Shown here: positions 1-7,542 of the stretch, in pieces
How positions within the stretch are numbered: position 1 is the stretch's first letter
Layout of the letters: each line of letters starts with the position of its first letter
From: Roseovarius albus
Lineage (GTDB): Bacteria; Pseudomonadota; Alphaproteobacteria; Rhodobacterales; Rhodobacteraceae
DNA length: 64,000 nt
Assembly: GCF_900172335.1 (NCBI RefSeq)
Contig: NZ_FWFX01000012.1
Span: 1-64,000, forward strand
Direction: 5' to 3'
Position numbers and translations under genes: made by a program
Notes under the pieces: model-generated
The model's input: only the letters and a program-made list of their open reading frames with translations
The model's database searches: none
Told to the model about the DNA's origin: nothing

Positions 1-124
1 CCTCGATCGCCGATGTCGCAATCTGCTCCGGGCTGCGCGGCACATGCGGCGACTTATCCTGCGTTCCCCCCGAGCCGGTCACGGCACAGGTGATGAATAC
101 TTCGCGGTTCATGGTCAAAGGCAT
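1..124 (-). CDS. BKACE family (DUF849) beta-keto acid cleavage enzyme, N-terminal fragment
   Basis: Only the first 41 codons are in the window; the rest lies beyond the left edge. The start (MPLTMNREVFITCAVTGSGG) is the typical N-terminus of the BKACE / 3-keto-5-aminohexanoate cleavage family, which uses acetyl-CoA to split beta-keto acids. ATG at 124 is preceded by GGAGGA at 130-135, which supports this start over the internal ATG at 112. The divergent GlxA-type regulator suggests the carnitine branch of the family (3-dehydrocarnitine cleavage), but that is inference from context. Confidence 0.85.
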   Translation of the reverse strand, partial: MPLTMNREVFITCAVTGSGGTQDKSPHVPRSPEQIATSAIE

Positions 125-179
125 GACGATTCCTCCAATGGATTTGGAAATCAGAGTAGCCCGCTGGTGTAGAAAGTGA

Positions 180-199
180 TTTTGCCCTAAAAGACAAAA
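180..199. promoter_or_regulatory. Candidate operator for the GlxA-type regulator
   Basis: Inverted repeat TTTTG-N10-CAAAA in the 78-base gap between the divergent BKACE gene and the regulator, ending three bases before the regulator ATG. Its position fits autoregulation or control of both genes. Function is inferred from symmetry and position only. Confidence 0.35.
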
Positions 200-202
200 A
201 TC

Positions 203-1174
203 ATGCAAAAATGGACAAAACCAGATCAGCCCCCGATACGGATTGCGCTCTTGCTTTTTGACCGCTTTTCCAACCTGTGTATGGCCAATTGTATTGAGCC
301 TTTGCGTGCCGCAAATACTCAAACACTGCGCGAAAACTTTCATTGGATGATTTACACGGTAGATGGCGCTCCAGCCAGTTCATCCAGCGGGATCGAAGTT
401 GTGGCACATGCAAATCTGGCCGAATTGACGCAGGTGGATTACCTATTTGTGCTAGCCAGCTATAACCATGACGAACATGACCGACGAGAAACCCGACGAA
501 TCCTTCGGTCTGCCGCTGCCAAGGCGAGTACCGTGGTTGGCCTTGATGCAGGACCATGGTTGCTCGCGTCTGCGGGCTTATTGGATGGGCGGCAAGCAAC
601 GATTCACTGGGACTTGTTGGATGCGTTTTCCGAGCGTTTTCTGGAAGTGCGAGCCGAGCGCGAACAAGTTCTGCACGACGGCCCCTACATGACCTGCGCC
701 GGGGCCATGTCTGCGCTGGAGATGACATTAGGTTTGATTGAGCATCACCTCGGAGCGGCACCACGTCTGGATGTTGAAGCCTTGTTTTTGCATGGCACAC
801 AGTTGGGAGAACTCCGATCTGATCAGAACACGTCTTCCGACCCTCTCACCAAACGTGCCCTTCAAGTAATGCGTGAAAACATCGAAAATCCTCTGGGCCT
901 TGCTGAACTATCTCACCGACTATCCTGCCAGCCCCGCACATTGAGCAGGCGTTTTCATACACGATTGGGCGCGTCTCCGGGAGCGGTCTATCGCCACATG
1001 CGCTTGGCTGCAGCACGAAAACTGTTGGAGTCCAGTACCCTTAGCGTCTCTGAAACTGCTTTGCGCTGTGGCTACGATTCACCTGCAGCCATGGCGCGTG
1101 CTATTCGTCAATATTACGGCCTGAGCCCCAGGCAGCTCCGCCTCAAAGCCAGGTCGATAATCCAGCAGGTGTGA
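203..1174 (+). CDS. GlxA family AraC-type transcriptional regulator (CdhR/GbdR-like)
   Basis: 323 residues with the two-domain layout of GlxA regulators: an N-terminal DJ-1/PfpI-like domain (about residues 12-185) and a C-terminal AraC double helix-turn-helix (about 225-318, ending in the usual GLSPRQLR). The sub-family motif LLDGRQATIHW is present; the cysteine of catalytic DJ-1 proteins is absent, so the domain probably senses a ligand. The CdhR, GbdR and ArgR activators of carnitine, glycine betaine and arginine use share this architecture. Divergent transcription from a BKACE gene favours a CdhR-like role in carnitine catabolism; the effector itself cannot be read from sequence. Confidence 0.85.
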   Translation: MQKWTKPDQPPIRIALLLFDRFSNLCMANCIEPLRAANTQTLRENFHWMIYTVDGAPASSSSGIEVVAHANLAELTQVDYLFVLASYNHDEHDRRETRRILRSAAAKASTVVGLDAGPWLLASAGLLDGRQATIHWDLLDAFSERFLEVRAEREQVLHDGPYMTCAGAMSALEMTLGLIEHHLGAAPRLDVEALFLHGTQLGELRSDQNTSSDPLTKRALQVMRENIENPLGLAELSHRLSCQPRTLSRRFHTRLGASPGAVYRHMRLAAARKLLESSTLSVSETALRCGYDSPAAMARAIRQYYGLSPRQLRLKARSIIQQV

Positions 1175-1183
1175 TCAACCTGC

Positions 1184-1558
1184 CTAGGTTTTGCCGAGGG
1201 TGTTAACCGTTGCGTCCCGCATGCTCTTGAGTTCATCGATGGCCTCGTCAAGCTGCACGCGCTGCGCCTGCAAGTCGACCAACTGCCTGTCCGCCAATTC
1301 GATCAGGTTCTGCATTTGCGCGTCAGTGCCTTCATTTTCATAAATCAAAAGCCATTGGCGAATATCTTCAAGCGGGAAACCCCACTTGCGACCGCGCAGT
1401 ATCAATGTCATCCGGGCAACTTCGCGCGATCCATAAAAACGTGATCGCCCTTCACGCTCTGGTTGAAGCAATTCAATGTACTCATAATACCGAAGCGTCC
1501 TTGGAGTCACGTCGAACTTGGCGCACATTTCTTTGAACGATAAGCGAGTTTCAGACAT
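1184..1558 (-). CDS. MerR family transcriptional regulator
   Basis: 124 residues: an N-terminal winged helix of the MerR type (FDVTPRTLRYYEYIELLQP, about residues 12-32; then SRFYGSREVARM) and a C-terminal dimerisation helix (about 80-118). No metal-binding cysteine cluster is visible, so it is not a CueR/MerR metal sensor; it looks closer to the LiuR-like group that controls amino-acid or acyl-CoA oxidation. It lies divergent from two PaaI-type thioesterase genes with a 110-base gap, so it may control them. It converges with the GlxA regulator, ending 9 bases from it. Confidence 0.85.
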   Translation of the reverse strand: MSETRLSFKEMCAKFDVTPRTLRYYEYIELLQPEREGRSRFYGSREVARMTLILRGRKWGFPLEDIRQWLLIYENEGTDAQMQNLIELADRQLVDLQAQRVQLDEAIDELKSMRDATVNTLGKT

Positions 1559-1668
1559 ATGGAGATCCTATATCGTTACGTCATTACTTTACCGCAGTCT
1601 GAAACAAGAGCAACCATCAGCTTGCGCCGTGCAAAGATTCCGGCACATATAGACCCAGACAAGAGGGC

Positions 1669-2094
1669 ATGATGGATATCAATCAAACCAAAATTGCAAA
1701 ACAGTTTATCGAAGCAATTCCACATTCGCAGGCGCTTGGCATGAAGCTTGCCAGCGTTAGCAAAGGTACAGCTGAGATGACGATGGATTATAACAAGCAG
1801 TTCGTCGGTGACCCGGCTACGGGGGTGATCCACGGTGGTGCCGTTTCCGCGTTGATGGATACCTGTTGTGGGACCGCAGTGATGAGCCATCCGTCCTCGC
1901 CCACGAGCACGGCCACTATTGATCTGAGGATCGACTACATGCGTCCTGCCACCCCGGGCCAACGTATTACGGCCATTGCCGAATGTTACCACATCACCCG
2001 TTCAGTCGCCTTTGTGCGCGCTCGCGCTATAGATGAGGACGCGGATCGTCCTGTTGCCACGGCAACCGGCACTTTCACGGTAGAGGGTAAATGA
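1669..2094 (+). CDS. PaaI family hotdog-fold thioesterase
   Basis: 141-residue single hotdog domain of the PaaI type. The motif GVIHGGAVSALMDT (about residues 62-75) carries the HGG and the helix Asp expected for catalysis on acyl-CoA thioesters. The ATG at 1669 follows AGAGGG at a suitable spacing. It overlaps the next gene by four bases (ATGA), so the two paralogous thioesterases are translationally coupled. The substrate is unknown; phenylacetyl-CoA or medium-chain acyl-CoA proofreading are typical family roles. Confidence 0.88.
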   Translation: MMDINQTKIAKQFIEAIPHSQALGMKLASVSKGTAEMTMDYNKQFVGDPATGVIHGGAVSALMDTCCGTAVMSHPSSPTSTATIDLRIDYMRPATPGQRITAIAECYHITRSVAFVRARAIDEDADRPVATATGTFTVEGK

Positions 2095-2603
2095 TGTCGC
2101 GCGTAAAACCGGAACCGATGCAGGTGATTAAGCAACGTCGTGATGCAGTGCTGAATGCGTTGGTTAGTGGCGTCCCTTACGTTCAATTTCTGGGTATTCA
2201 CTTTGATCGCCGCGGTGATGAGTTGACTGCCGTCATGCCTTTCGAGGAACGGTTAATCGGCAATCCGATGCTGCCTGCCCTGCATGGCGGAGCAACAGCA
2301 GCCTTTCTTGAGGTGACCGCGATCATTGGCCTGAGTTGGTCGATGCTTTGGCAGGATATTGAATCCGGCAATCTGGATGCCGAGGAGATGGCCGCAGGCA
2401 ATATGCCACGCCTTCCTAAAACCATCAGCTTCACCGTCGATTACCTGCGGTCGGGTTTGCCCCGCGATGCCTATGCTCGCGCACATGTCACCCGCTCGGG
2501 CCGTCGCTATGCCACCGTACATACCGAAGCGTGGCAGGACAATCGCGCACGTCCTATTGCGCAGGCCACCGCACATTTCCTGATGCCGCGTCAGGATGGC
2601 TGA
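2091..2603 (+). CDS. PaaI family hotdog-fold thioesterase (second paralogue)
   Basis: 170 residues, hotdog fold. The motif PALHGGATAAFLEV keeps HGG but has Glu where the upstream paralogue has Asp, as in several thioesterase subfamilies. Two hotdog proteins encoded back to back may form a heteromer or act on different acyl-CoAs. It starts inside the stop codon of the first paralogue and overlaps the MATE gene by 8 bases, giving a three-gene operon. Confidence 0.85.
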   Translation: MMSRVKPEPMQVIKQRRDAVLNALVSGVPYVQFLGIHFDRRGDELTAVMPFEERLIGNPMLPALHGGATAAFLEVTAIIGLSWSMLWQDIESGNLDAEEMAAGNMPRLPKTISFTVDYLRSGLPRDAYARAHVTRSGRRYATVHTEAWQDNRARPIAQATAHFLMPRQDG

Positions 2604-3915
2604 GGCGACGCAACCCATCACCCATAAACGGGTTTTTAAAATTGCGGCACCCATTGTGCTATCAAATGCAACCGTCCCAATCCTGGGGGCCGTAGATACG
2701 GGTGTCGTAGGTCAAATCGGTGAAGCCGCCCCAATCGCCGCCGTCGCCGTCGGCGCGACTATGTTGACCGCAATCTATTGGATGTTCGGATTTCTGCGCA
2801 TGGGCACCAGTGGCTTGACCAGTCAAGCGTTTGGGGCTGGGCGGTCGGGCGAGGTTTCAGCCCTATTGATGCGGGCCTTGATGATTGGCTTTACGGCAGG
2901 GGTCTCGATCATCCTGCTCCAACTTCCGATATTCGCCGGTGCCTTCGTTGTGTCACCCGCAAGCGCCGAGGTCGAAGAACTCGCCCGTGAATACATGGCC
3001 ATCCGCGTCTGGAGTGCGCCAGCACTGATCGGCCTATACGGCATTACCGGCTGGTTGATCGCTCTCGAGCGCACTAAATCCGTTCTGGTCTTGCAGGTTT
3101 GGATGAACGGCCTGAATATTGTGTTGGATTTATGGTTTGTGCTGGGCCTCGGTTGGGGAGTGGCTGGCGTTGCACAAGCCACTTTCATTGCAGAATGGAC
3201 AGGCTTGGCCCTTGGACTTTGGTTATGTCGGGATGTTTTTTCCAATCCCGCGTGGCGTGATTGGTCCCGTGTTTTCGACCCTGTGCAACTTCGCCACATG
3301 TCAGTAGTAAATATCGACATCCTACTCCGATCGTTGATGTTACAAATAATGTTTGTCTCATTCTTGTTGCTGGGCGGTGTGTACGGGGATGTCGCCTTAG
3401 CAGCCAATCAGGTTCTGCTGCAATTCTTGCATATCACGGCCTACGCGATGGATGGGTTTGCTTTTGCTGTTGAAGCTCTCGTCGGGCAAGCTGTCGGGGC
3501 GCGCAATCAAGCTCGCCTTCGGCGCAGCGTTATCATTTCCAGCCAATGGGGGCTGATTGCAAATATCCTTTTCGCTCTAGCCTTCGCACTCTGTGGCGGC
3601 ATGTTGATTGACCTGATGGCCAAAGCACCCGAGGTTCAAACTGAGGCACGCCTATATCTGCCGTACATGGTGTTGGCTCCGCTTTTGGGGTTGGGAGCTT
3701 GGATGTTGGACGGCATATTCATCGGCGCCACCCGGACGCGCGACATGCGCAACATGATGGCGCTCAGCCTTCTCGTTTACCTCGTCTCGCTCGCGTCACT
3801 GATGCCGATATTTGGCAACCACGGCCTGTGGATTGCCCTGCTGATCAGCTTCGTTGCGCGCGGTGTGACCCTTGGACTGCGCTATCCCGCATTGGAGGCC
3901 AGCGCGGCAAAATAA
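2596..3915 (+). CDS. MATE family efflux transporter (DinF-like)
   Basis: 439 residues, almost entirely hydrophobic, with about 12 predicted membrane segments in two homologous halves as in MATE Na+/H+-coupled multidrug antiporters. The N-terminus (APIVLSNATVPILGAVDTGV) is the DinF-type first helix with the family's Pro/Asn/Asp pattern. Last gene of the thioesterase operon, overlapping it by 8 bases. The exported compound cannot be predicted. Confidence 0.92.
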   Translation: MAEATQPITHKRVFKIAAPIVLSNATVPILGAVDTGVVGQIGEAAPIAAVAVGATMLTAIYWMFGFLRMGTSGLTSQAFGAGRSGEVSALLMRALMIGFTAGVSIILLQLPIFAGAFVVSPASAEVEELAREYMAIRVWSAPALIGLYGITGWLIALERTKSVLVLQVWMNGLNIVLDLWFVLGLGWGVAGVAQATFIAEWTGLALGLWLCRDVFSNPAWRDWSRVFDPVQLRHMSVVNIDILLRSLMLQIMFVSFLLLGGVYGDVALAANQVLLQFLHITAYAMDGFAFAVEALVGQAVGARNQARLRRSVIISSQWGLIANILFALAFALCGGMLIDLMAKAPEVQTEARLYLPYMVLAPLLGLGAWMLDGIFIGATRTRDMRNMMALSLLVYLVSLASLMPIFGNHGLWIALLISFVARGVTLGLRYPALEASAAK

Positions 3916-4053
3916 CAGCATTTCGCCCATATCCTGCCTGACTTTGGGGTAAGAACGGTCTTAAGAATTGATAAATGCACGCAAATCGGGCAATAATTCC
4001 GAAAATCATAAGGCGTTGAGCAGAAAATGACGCCACCAAACGAGGCAAGAGTA

Positions 4054-4413
4054 ATGAAAAACAGGCTTTTATTGTGTATTGCAGTGGTTCTCACCGCTTG
4101 CGGCGGCGGACGCGACCAAAGCCGTCCAACCAGCTATGCATCTTCCGTGTCACGCGCGGCCCCTCTGGTGAATGGCCCGATCAACAAGGCCTGCCTGGCC
4201 TCGGATCGCAAGGCCCGCTCGCGTCAATTGTGCGGGTGTATCCAAGCGGTGGCCAATCAGACCTTGACCGTGACCGAACAAAAGCGCGCGATCCAGTTCT
4301 ACCGCGATCCGCATCTGGCACAGGAAGTTCGCCAGTCAGATCGCGCCAGTGACGAACGGTTCTGGAAAACCTATGTGGCCTACGGCGAACGTGCAAAAGC
4401 GATCTGCACTTAA
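4054..4413 (+). CDS. Small secreted lipoprotein of unknown function
   Basis: 119 residues from the ATG at 4054, chosen because the lipoprotein signal begins there (KNRLLLCIAVVLTACGGG, lipobox LTAC, lipidated Cys near residue 16) and GAGG lies at 4042-4045. The mature part has a CLCG-like region (ACLASDRKARSRQLCGCIQA) with paired cysteines and ends in a further Cys, so disulfides are likely in the periplasm. I recognise no characterised homologue; similar short proteins occur in Rhodobacterales. It converges with the ABC-2 permease gene, 16 bases apart. Confidence 0.75.
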   Translation: MKNRLLLCIAVVLTACGGGRDQSRPTSYASSVSRAAPLVNGPINKACLASDRKARSRQLCGCIQAVANQTLTVTEQKRAIQFYRDPHLAQEVRQSDRASDERFWKTYVAYGERAKAICT

Positions 4414-4429
4414 TCTCGCTCAAATAGAT

Positions 4430-5233
4430 TCAAGCTTTCAGCCGGTAACCCCGGCTGAACATGCCCCAGGCGATCAAACAGATCGTGAGTGTAGCAAAGC
4501 TCGCGACACAAAGCCCCAACCAAGGGGATGCATCAGACACCCCCAGCACCCCAAATCGCACACCATCGATTAGATAGAAAATCGGGTTGAATTGCGTAAA
4601 CGTCCGGAGGACCGGTGGCAGAGCCTGCACTGAATAGAACGTGCCTGAAAGGAATGCCAAGGGCGTCACGATGAAATTGGTGATCGCTGCCATCTGGTCG
4701 AACTTGTTGGCGAAAATTCCCGCGACAATACCTAGCCCCCCCAAGAAGGCGGCACCCAGAATGACGAAGACCAGCGCCCAGATCGGGTGCTGTACGCCAA
4801 TGCCCAAAAACATCAGCAAGCCCAATCCGATGGCCAAAGCCACCAACAGACCCCGCCCCACTGCGCCGGCCAGATAACCGAACACCAATTCCGCCGGGCT
4901 GAGCGGTGGCATCAGGGTATCCACGATGTTCCCCTGCACTTTGGAAATGACAATCGAAGAAGATGTATTGGCAAAGGCGTTCTGAATCACCGTCATCATC
5001 AAAATGCCTGGCGCGATAAAGGTGGTGAAATCCACACCCATCACGTCACCGCGACGTGGACCAATGGCGATAGAGAATATCATTAAGAAAAGACCAGCCG
5101 TGACTAGCGGGGCCATCAATGTCTGTGTCCAGACCGCTAGAAAACGTTGCACTTCGCGCGAGGCCAAAGTGTAAAGTCCCAGCCAGTTGATCGCCCCAAA
5201 TCGGCGAGCCCCCATGTCGGATTTACCAGTCAT
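4430..5233 (-). CDS. ABC-2 type transporter permease
   Basis: 267 residues with six hydrophobic segments and the ABC-2 permease signature of the DrrB/NodJ/YadH group (LASREVQRFLAVWTQTLMAP near the N-terminus; NFIVTPLAFLSGTFY at about residues 188-202). Such permeases export drugs, polysaccharides or lipids with a separate ATPase. No ATP-binding gene adjoins it here, so the partner must be elsewhere. ATG at 5233; an internal ATG at 5215 is possible. Confidence 0.88.
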   Translation of the reverse strand: MTGKSDMGARRFGAINWLGLYTLASREVQRFLAVWTQTLMAPLVTAGLFLMIFSIAIGPRRGDVMGVDFTTFIAPGILMMTVIQNAFANTSSSIVISKVQGNIVDTLMPPLSPAELVFGYLAGAVGRGLLVALAIGLGLLMFLGIGVQHPIWALVFVILGAAFLGGLGIVAGIFANKFDQMAAITNFIVTPLAFLSGTFYSVQALPPVLRTFTQFNPIFYLIDGVRFGVLGVSDASPWLGLCVASFATLTICLIAWGMFSRGYRLKA

Positions 5234-5240
5234 GATCTTA

Positions 5241-5260
5241 GATTCCGTCAGATGCGATTC
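5241..5260. promoter_or_regulatory. Two GANTC (CcrM) methylation sites upstream of gcrA
   Basis: GATTC at 5241-5245 and again at 5256-5260, about 100-120 bases before the gcrA start. GANTC is the site of the alphaproteobacterial cell-cycle methylase CcrM, and GcrA recognises methylated GANTC promoters. Their pairing here suggests cell-cycle feedback on gcrA, but no promoter elements were mapped. Confidence 0.4.
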
Positions 5261-5361
5261 GATGCCTTGTAACTTAATGCACAGTGACTAGAATAGGGCC
5301 TTCGATGGAATTTACGGGCGGTCTGTGATAAAGGCCCCCAAGAGGATGAGGAAGCAGGCCA

Positions 5362-5937
5362 ATGTCCTGGAACGACGAGCGCGTTGAACTTCTGAAGAAG
5401 ATGTGGGGCGAAGGCCAATCCGCCAGCCAGATCGCCAAGGAACTGGGCGGTGTCACACGCAATGCCGTAATCGGCAAGGTGCATCGGCTGGGCCTGTCCA
5501 ACCGCAATGGATCAGGCGGCAGTTCGGATTCGGCAGCCAAGGCCAAACCAAAGGCTGCGGCAAAACCAAAGGCCGCGCCGAAAGCAGCGCCAGAGCCAAA
5601 GCCGGAAATCAAAACCCAGCCTGCACGTGATACAACTGCGGCACCGATCAGCAGGGCCAAGCAGATCATTCCGGCGGGGCAACCATTGCCGCCGCAGCCT
5701 TCAGCCAATGAAATTGATCCTGCCGCTTTGGCAAAGGTGAATGAGATTGAAAAGAAAGCAAAAAAACTAAGCCTGATGGAGCTGACCGAGCGCACCTGCA
5801 AGTGGCCTGTTGGCGATCCGGCAACGCCAGATTTTTGGTTCTGCGGCCTACCCGTGCAATCCGGCAAGCCCTATTGCGAAGCCCACGTTGGCGTGGCCTT
5901 CCAACCCATGAGCAGCCGTCGCGACCGCAAACGGTAA
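5362..5937 (+). CDS. gcrA: GcrA cell cycle regulator
   Basis: 191 residues. The N-terminal 45 residues are the hallmark GcrA DNA-binding domain (SWNDERVELLKKMWGEGQSA, then TRNAVIGKVHRLGL). A low-complexity Ala/Lys/Pro linker follows (about 55-105), then a C-terminal domain with TCKWPVGDP, FWFCGLP and PYCEAH, the RNA polymerase sigma70-binding part. GcrA activates CcrM-methylated promoters and drives replication and division genes. Transcribed alone and ended by a strong terminator. Confidence 0.97.
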   Translation: MSWNDERVELLKKMWGEGQSASQIAKELGGVTRNAVIGKVHRLGLSNRNGSGGSSDSAAKAKPKAAAKPKAAPKAAPEPKPEIKTQPARDTTAAPISRAKQIIPAGQPLPPQPSANEIDPAALAKVNEIEKKAKKLSLMELTERTCKWPVGDPATPDFWFCGLPVQSGKPYCEAHVGVAFQPMSSRRDRKR

Positions 5938-5960
5938 CAGGTGCTAACGCTTTAAAACAA

Positions 5961-5988
5961 AAGCCCCGGAATTTTCCGGGGCTTTTTT
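5961..5988. terminator. Rho-independent terminator between gcrA and the hemY-like gene
   Basis: A 10-11 bp GC-rich stem (AAGCCCCGGA / TCCGGGGCTT) with a tiny loop followed by TTTTTT. A-rich sequence on the other side gives a weaker U-tract on the minus strand, so it can serve both convergent genes. Confidence 0.9.
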
Positions 5989-6009
5989 GTTGCCATGACC
6001 ATTTTTCAA

Positions 6010-7521
6010 TTAGGTTGGGTTGGGCTGTTTGTCCTGGTCACCTGATGCATCTTCGTTCCCGTCTGCCGCGTCCAGCACTTCGGCATCTTCAATCTCAGCT
6101 TCAGCACCCTCTTCCTCATTTCCGGATGCGTCTTCCGTTGACGGGGCCGCGCCAACCAGCAGCGGCAGCATCTCAAATCCAACCGGGCTGGTGGTCGCAC
6201 TGACCGGAGGCGCCCGCCAGCTGAGCGTATCGAATGATTCGCAATTTTCGCAGGACGGCACCCAATCCGCATGAATGTGCTGACAACTGTCACAGACCCA
6301 TTGCGGGCCGCGAGGGGCCGCAAGTGCGCGGGCCAGCCAAGCGCGGACGACTGCATCATCTGCCCCCTCACCACGTTCGATCGCCGCCATCAGAGTGAGT
6401 ACCCGCGTGTCCGGTTCGCTCTCGGCCAAATCACCCATAGCGCGGCGGGCCGCAGGGAAATCTTCAGCTGCGATTTGCAGTTCAGCACTCAACAGCTTCG
6501 CTTCGCGATGATCCGCGTGGTACTTAAGCAGTTTTGCGAACCGCTTCACGCGGGCTGCAGGTGTTTCTTCAGGTTCGATCTCCGCAAAAACAGCTGCAAG
6601 ATCTGGGTGAGGCTGAGCATTCCAAGCTTTCACGATCAACCGGGTCGCATTGCGCTTGGAGCCTTGCGCAATATAGCTGCGGGCAGCCAACACAGCCGCA
6701 GGCACCAGATCTGGCGACATCTTGTTCGCCTCAATCGCGGTTTCACGGGCTGCAATATCGTGGCCGTCATCCCAAACGCCACGTGCCTCGGACAGGGCCA
6801 GAACCGCATCGCGGCGCTTGTGCACATCGCGCGGCAACGCCCCGTACTTCAGCTTGGCTTTCAGGGTGCCCCGTGCGCCACTCCAATCTTCACTCTTGGC
6901 TTGCAGGTTCAGCAAAGTATCCTGCACTTCCGCATGCTTTGGTTTGAGCGCAAAGGCCGTTTCCGCCAACTTCAAAGCCGTCTGCGTATCGCCCGATTCC
7001 AGCTTTTGCTGCATCAAGCCACGCACGCCAACAAAGCGGGTTTTTTCGTTCTTCAGCAGCTTCTTGTAGACTTCTTCGGCTTTCTTGTGGTCGCCCTTTA
7101 TCTCGGCGGCTTGGGCCGTGATCAGATTGGTTAGCGCGGGTTTCTTGAGATATTTATCTGCCTTGGCCGCTTTGGCCATCGCGACATCCCCTTCCCCCGA
7201 AGCCAAAGCCACGATGCCATCGGACAACGCCTTATAACCTTTTTCTTGACGGTTTTTATCGAAATAACGCGAGATTGCGGTCTCGTCACCGTTGATAAAT
7301 TTCAGCAAAGCAACAAGGAAGGCCAACACCTTCAAACCTAACCAGACCGCAATGACCATCAAGATCACGGCGATCACAGCGGTCAGCAAGGTCAGGTTAT
7401 ATTCCTGCCCCGCCATTTCGATGCGGACGCCGCCGTCCAACTCCAGCAGCATGATTGCGCCGTAGGCCGCAGCAGCGATCAGGGCGACAAATACGACGAT
7501 CTTTGTAATGGACCACAACAT
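6010..7521 (-). CDS. HemY-like TPR membrane protein (Orf52-type)
   Basis: 503 residues. Two N-terminal membrane helices (about residues 5-27 and 43-70) are followed by the HemY N-terminal domain and tetratricopeptide-like helices to about residue 400. The tail holds a small Cys cluster (WVCDSCQHIHADWVPSCENC), a likely zinc ribbon, then an acidic end. It is named for its position in the E. coli hemCDXY cluster and is not the protoporphyrinogen oxidase HemY. It sits downstream of a Mic60-like gene; in alphaproteobacteria a co-located gene, Orf52, is proposed to work with Mic60 on membrane shape. Confidence 0.88.
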   Translation of the reverse strand: MLWSITKIVVFVALIAAAAYGAIMLLELDGGVRIEMAGQEYNLTLLTAVIAVILMVIAVWLGLKVLAFLVALLKFINGDETAISRYFDKNRQEKGYKALSDGIVALASGEGDVAMAKAAKADKYLKKPALTNLITAQAAEIKGDHKKAEEVYKKLLKNEKTRFVGVRGLMQQKLESGDTQTALKLAETAFALKPKHAEVQDTLLNLQAKSEDWSGARGTLKAKLKYGALPRDVHKRRDAVLALSEARGVWDDGHDIAARETAIEANKMSPDLVPAAVLAARSYIAQGSKRNATRLIVKAWNAQPHPDLAAVFAEIEPEETPAARVKRFAKLLKYHADHREAKLLSAELQIAAEDFPAARRAMGDLAESEPDTRVLTLMAAIERGEGADDAVVRAWLARALAAPRGPQWVCDSCQHIHADWVPSCENCESFDTLSWRAPPVSATTSPVGFEMLPLLVGAAPSTEDASGNEEEGAEAEIEDAEVLDAADGNEDASGDQDKQPNPT

Positions 7522-7542
7522 GTTAAACGCCCCTAATCCCTA

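Noticed and set aside
1559-1668. A MerR or LiuR operator around TTACGTCATTAC at about 1576-1587
   Set aside because: The symmetry is weak (about half the positions match), so no operator is claimed.
6271-7134. A 287-codon open frame opposite the hemY-like gene
   Set aside because: Antisense shadow: composition is rich in Arg, Cys and His and no motif is visible, while the opposite strand has TPR and membrane helices.
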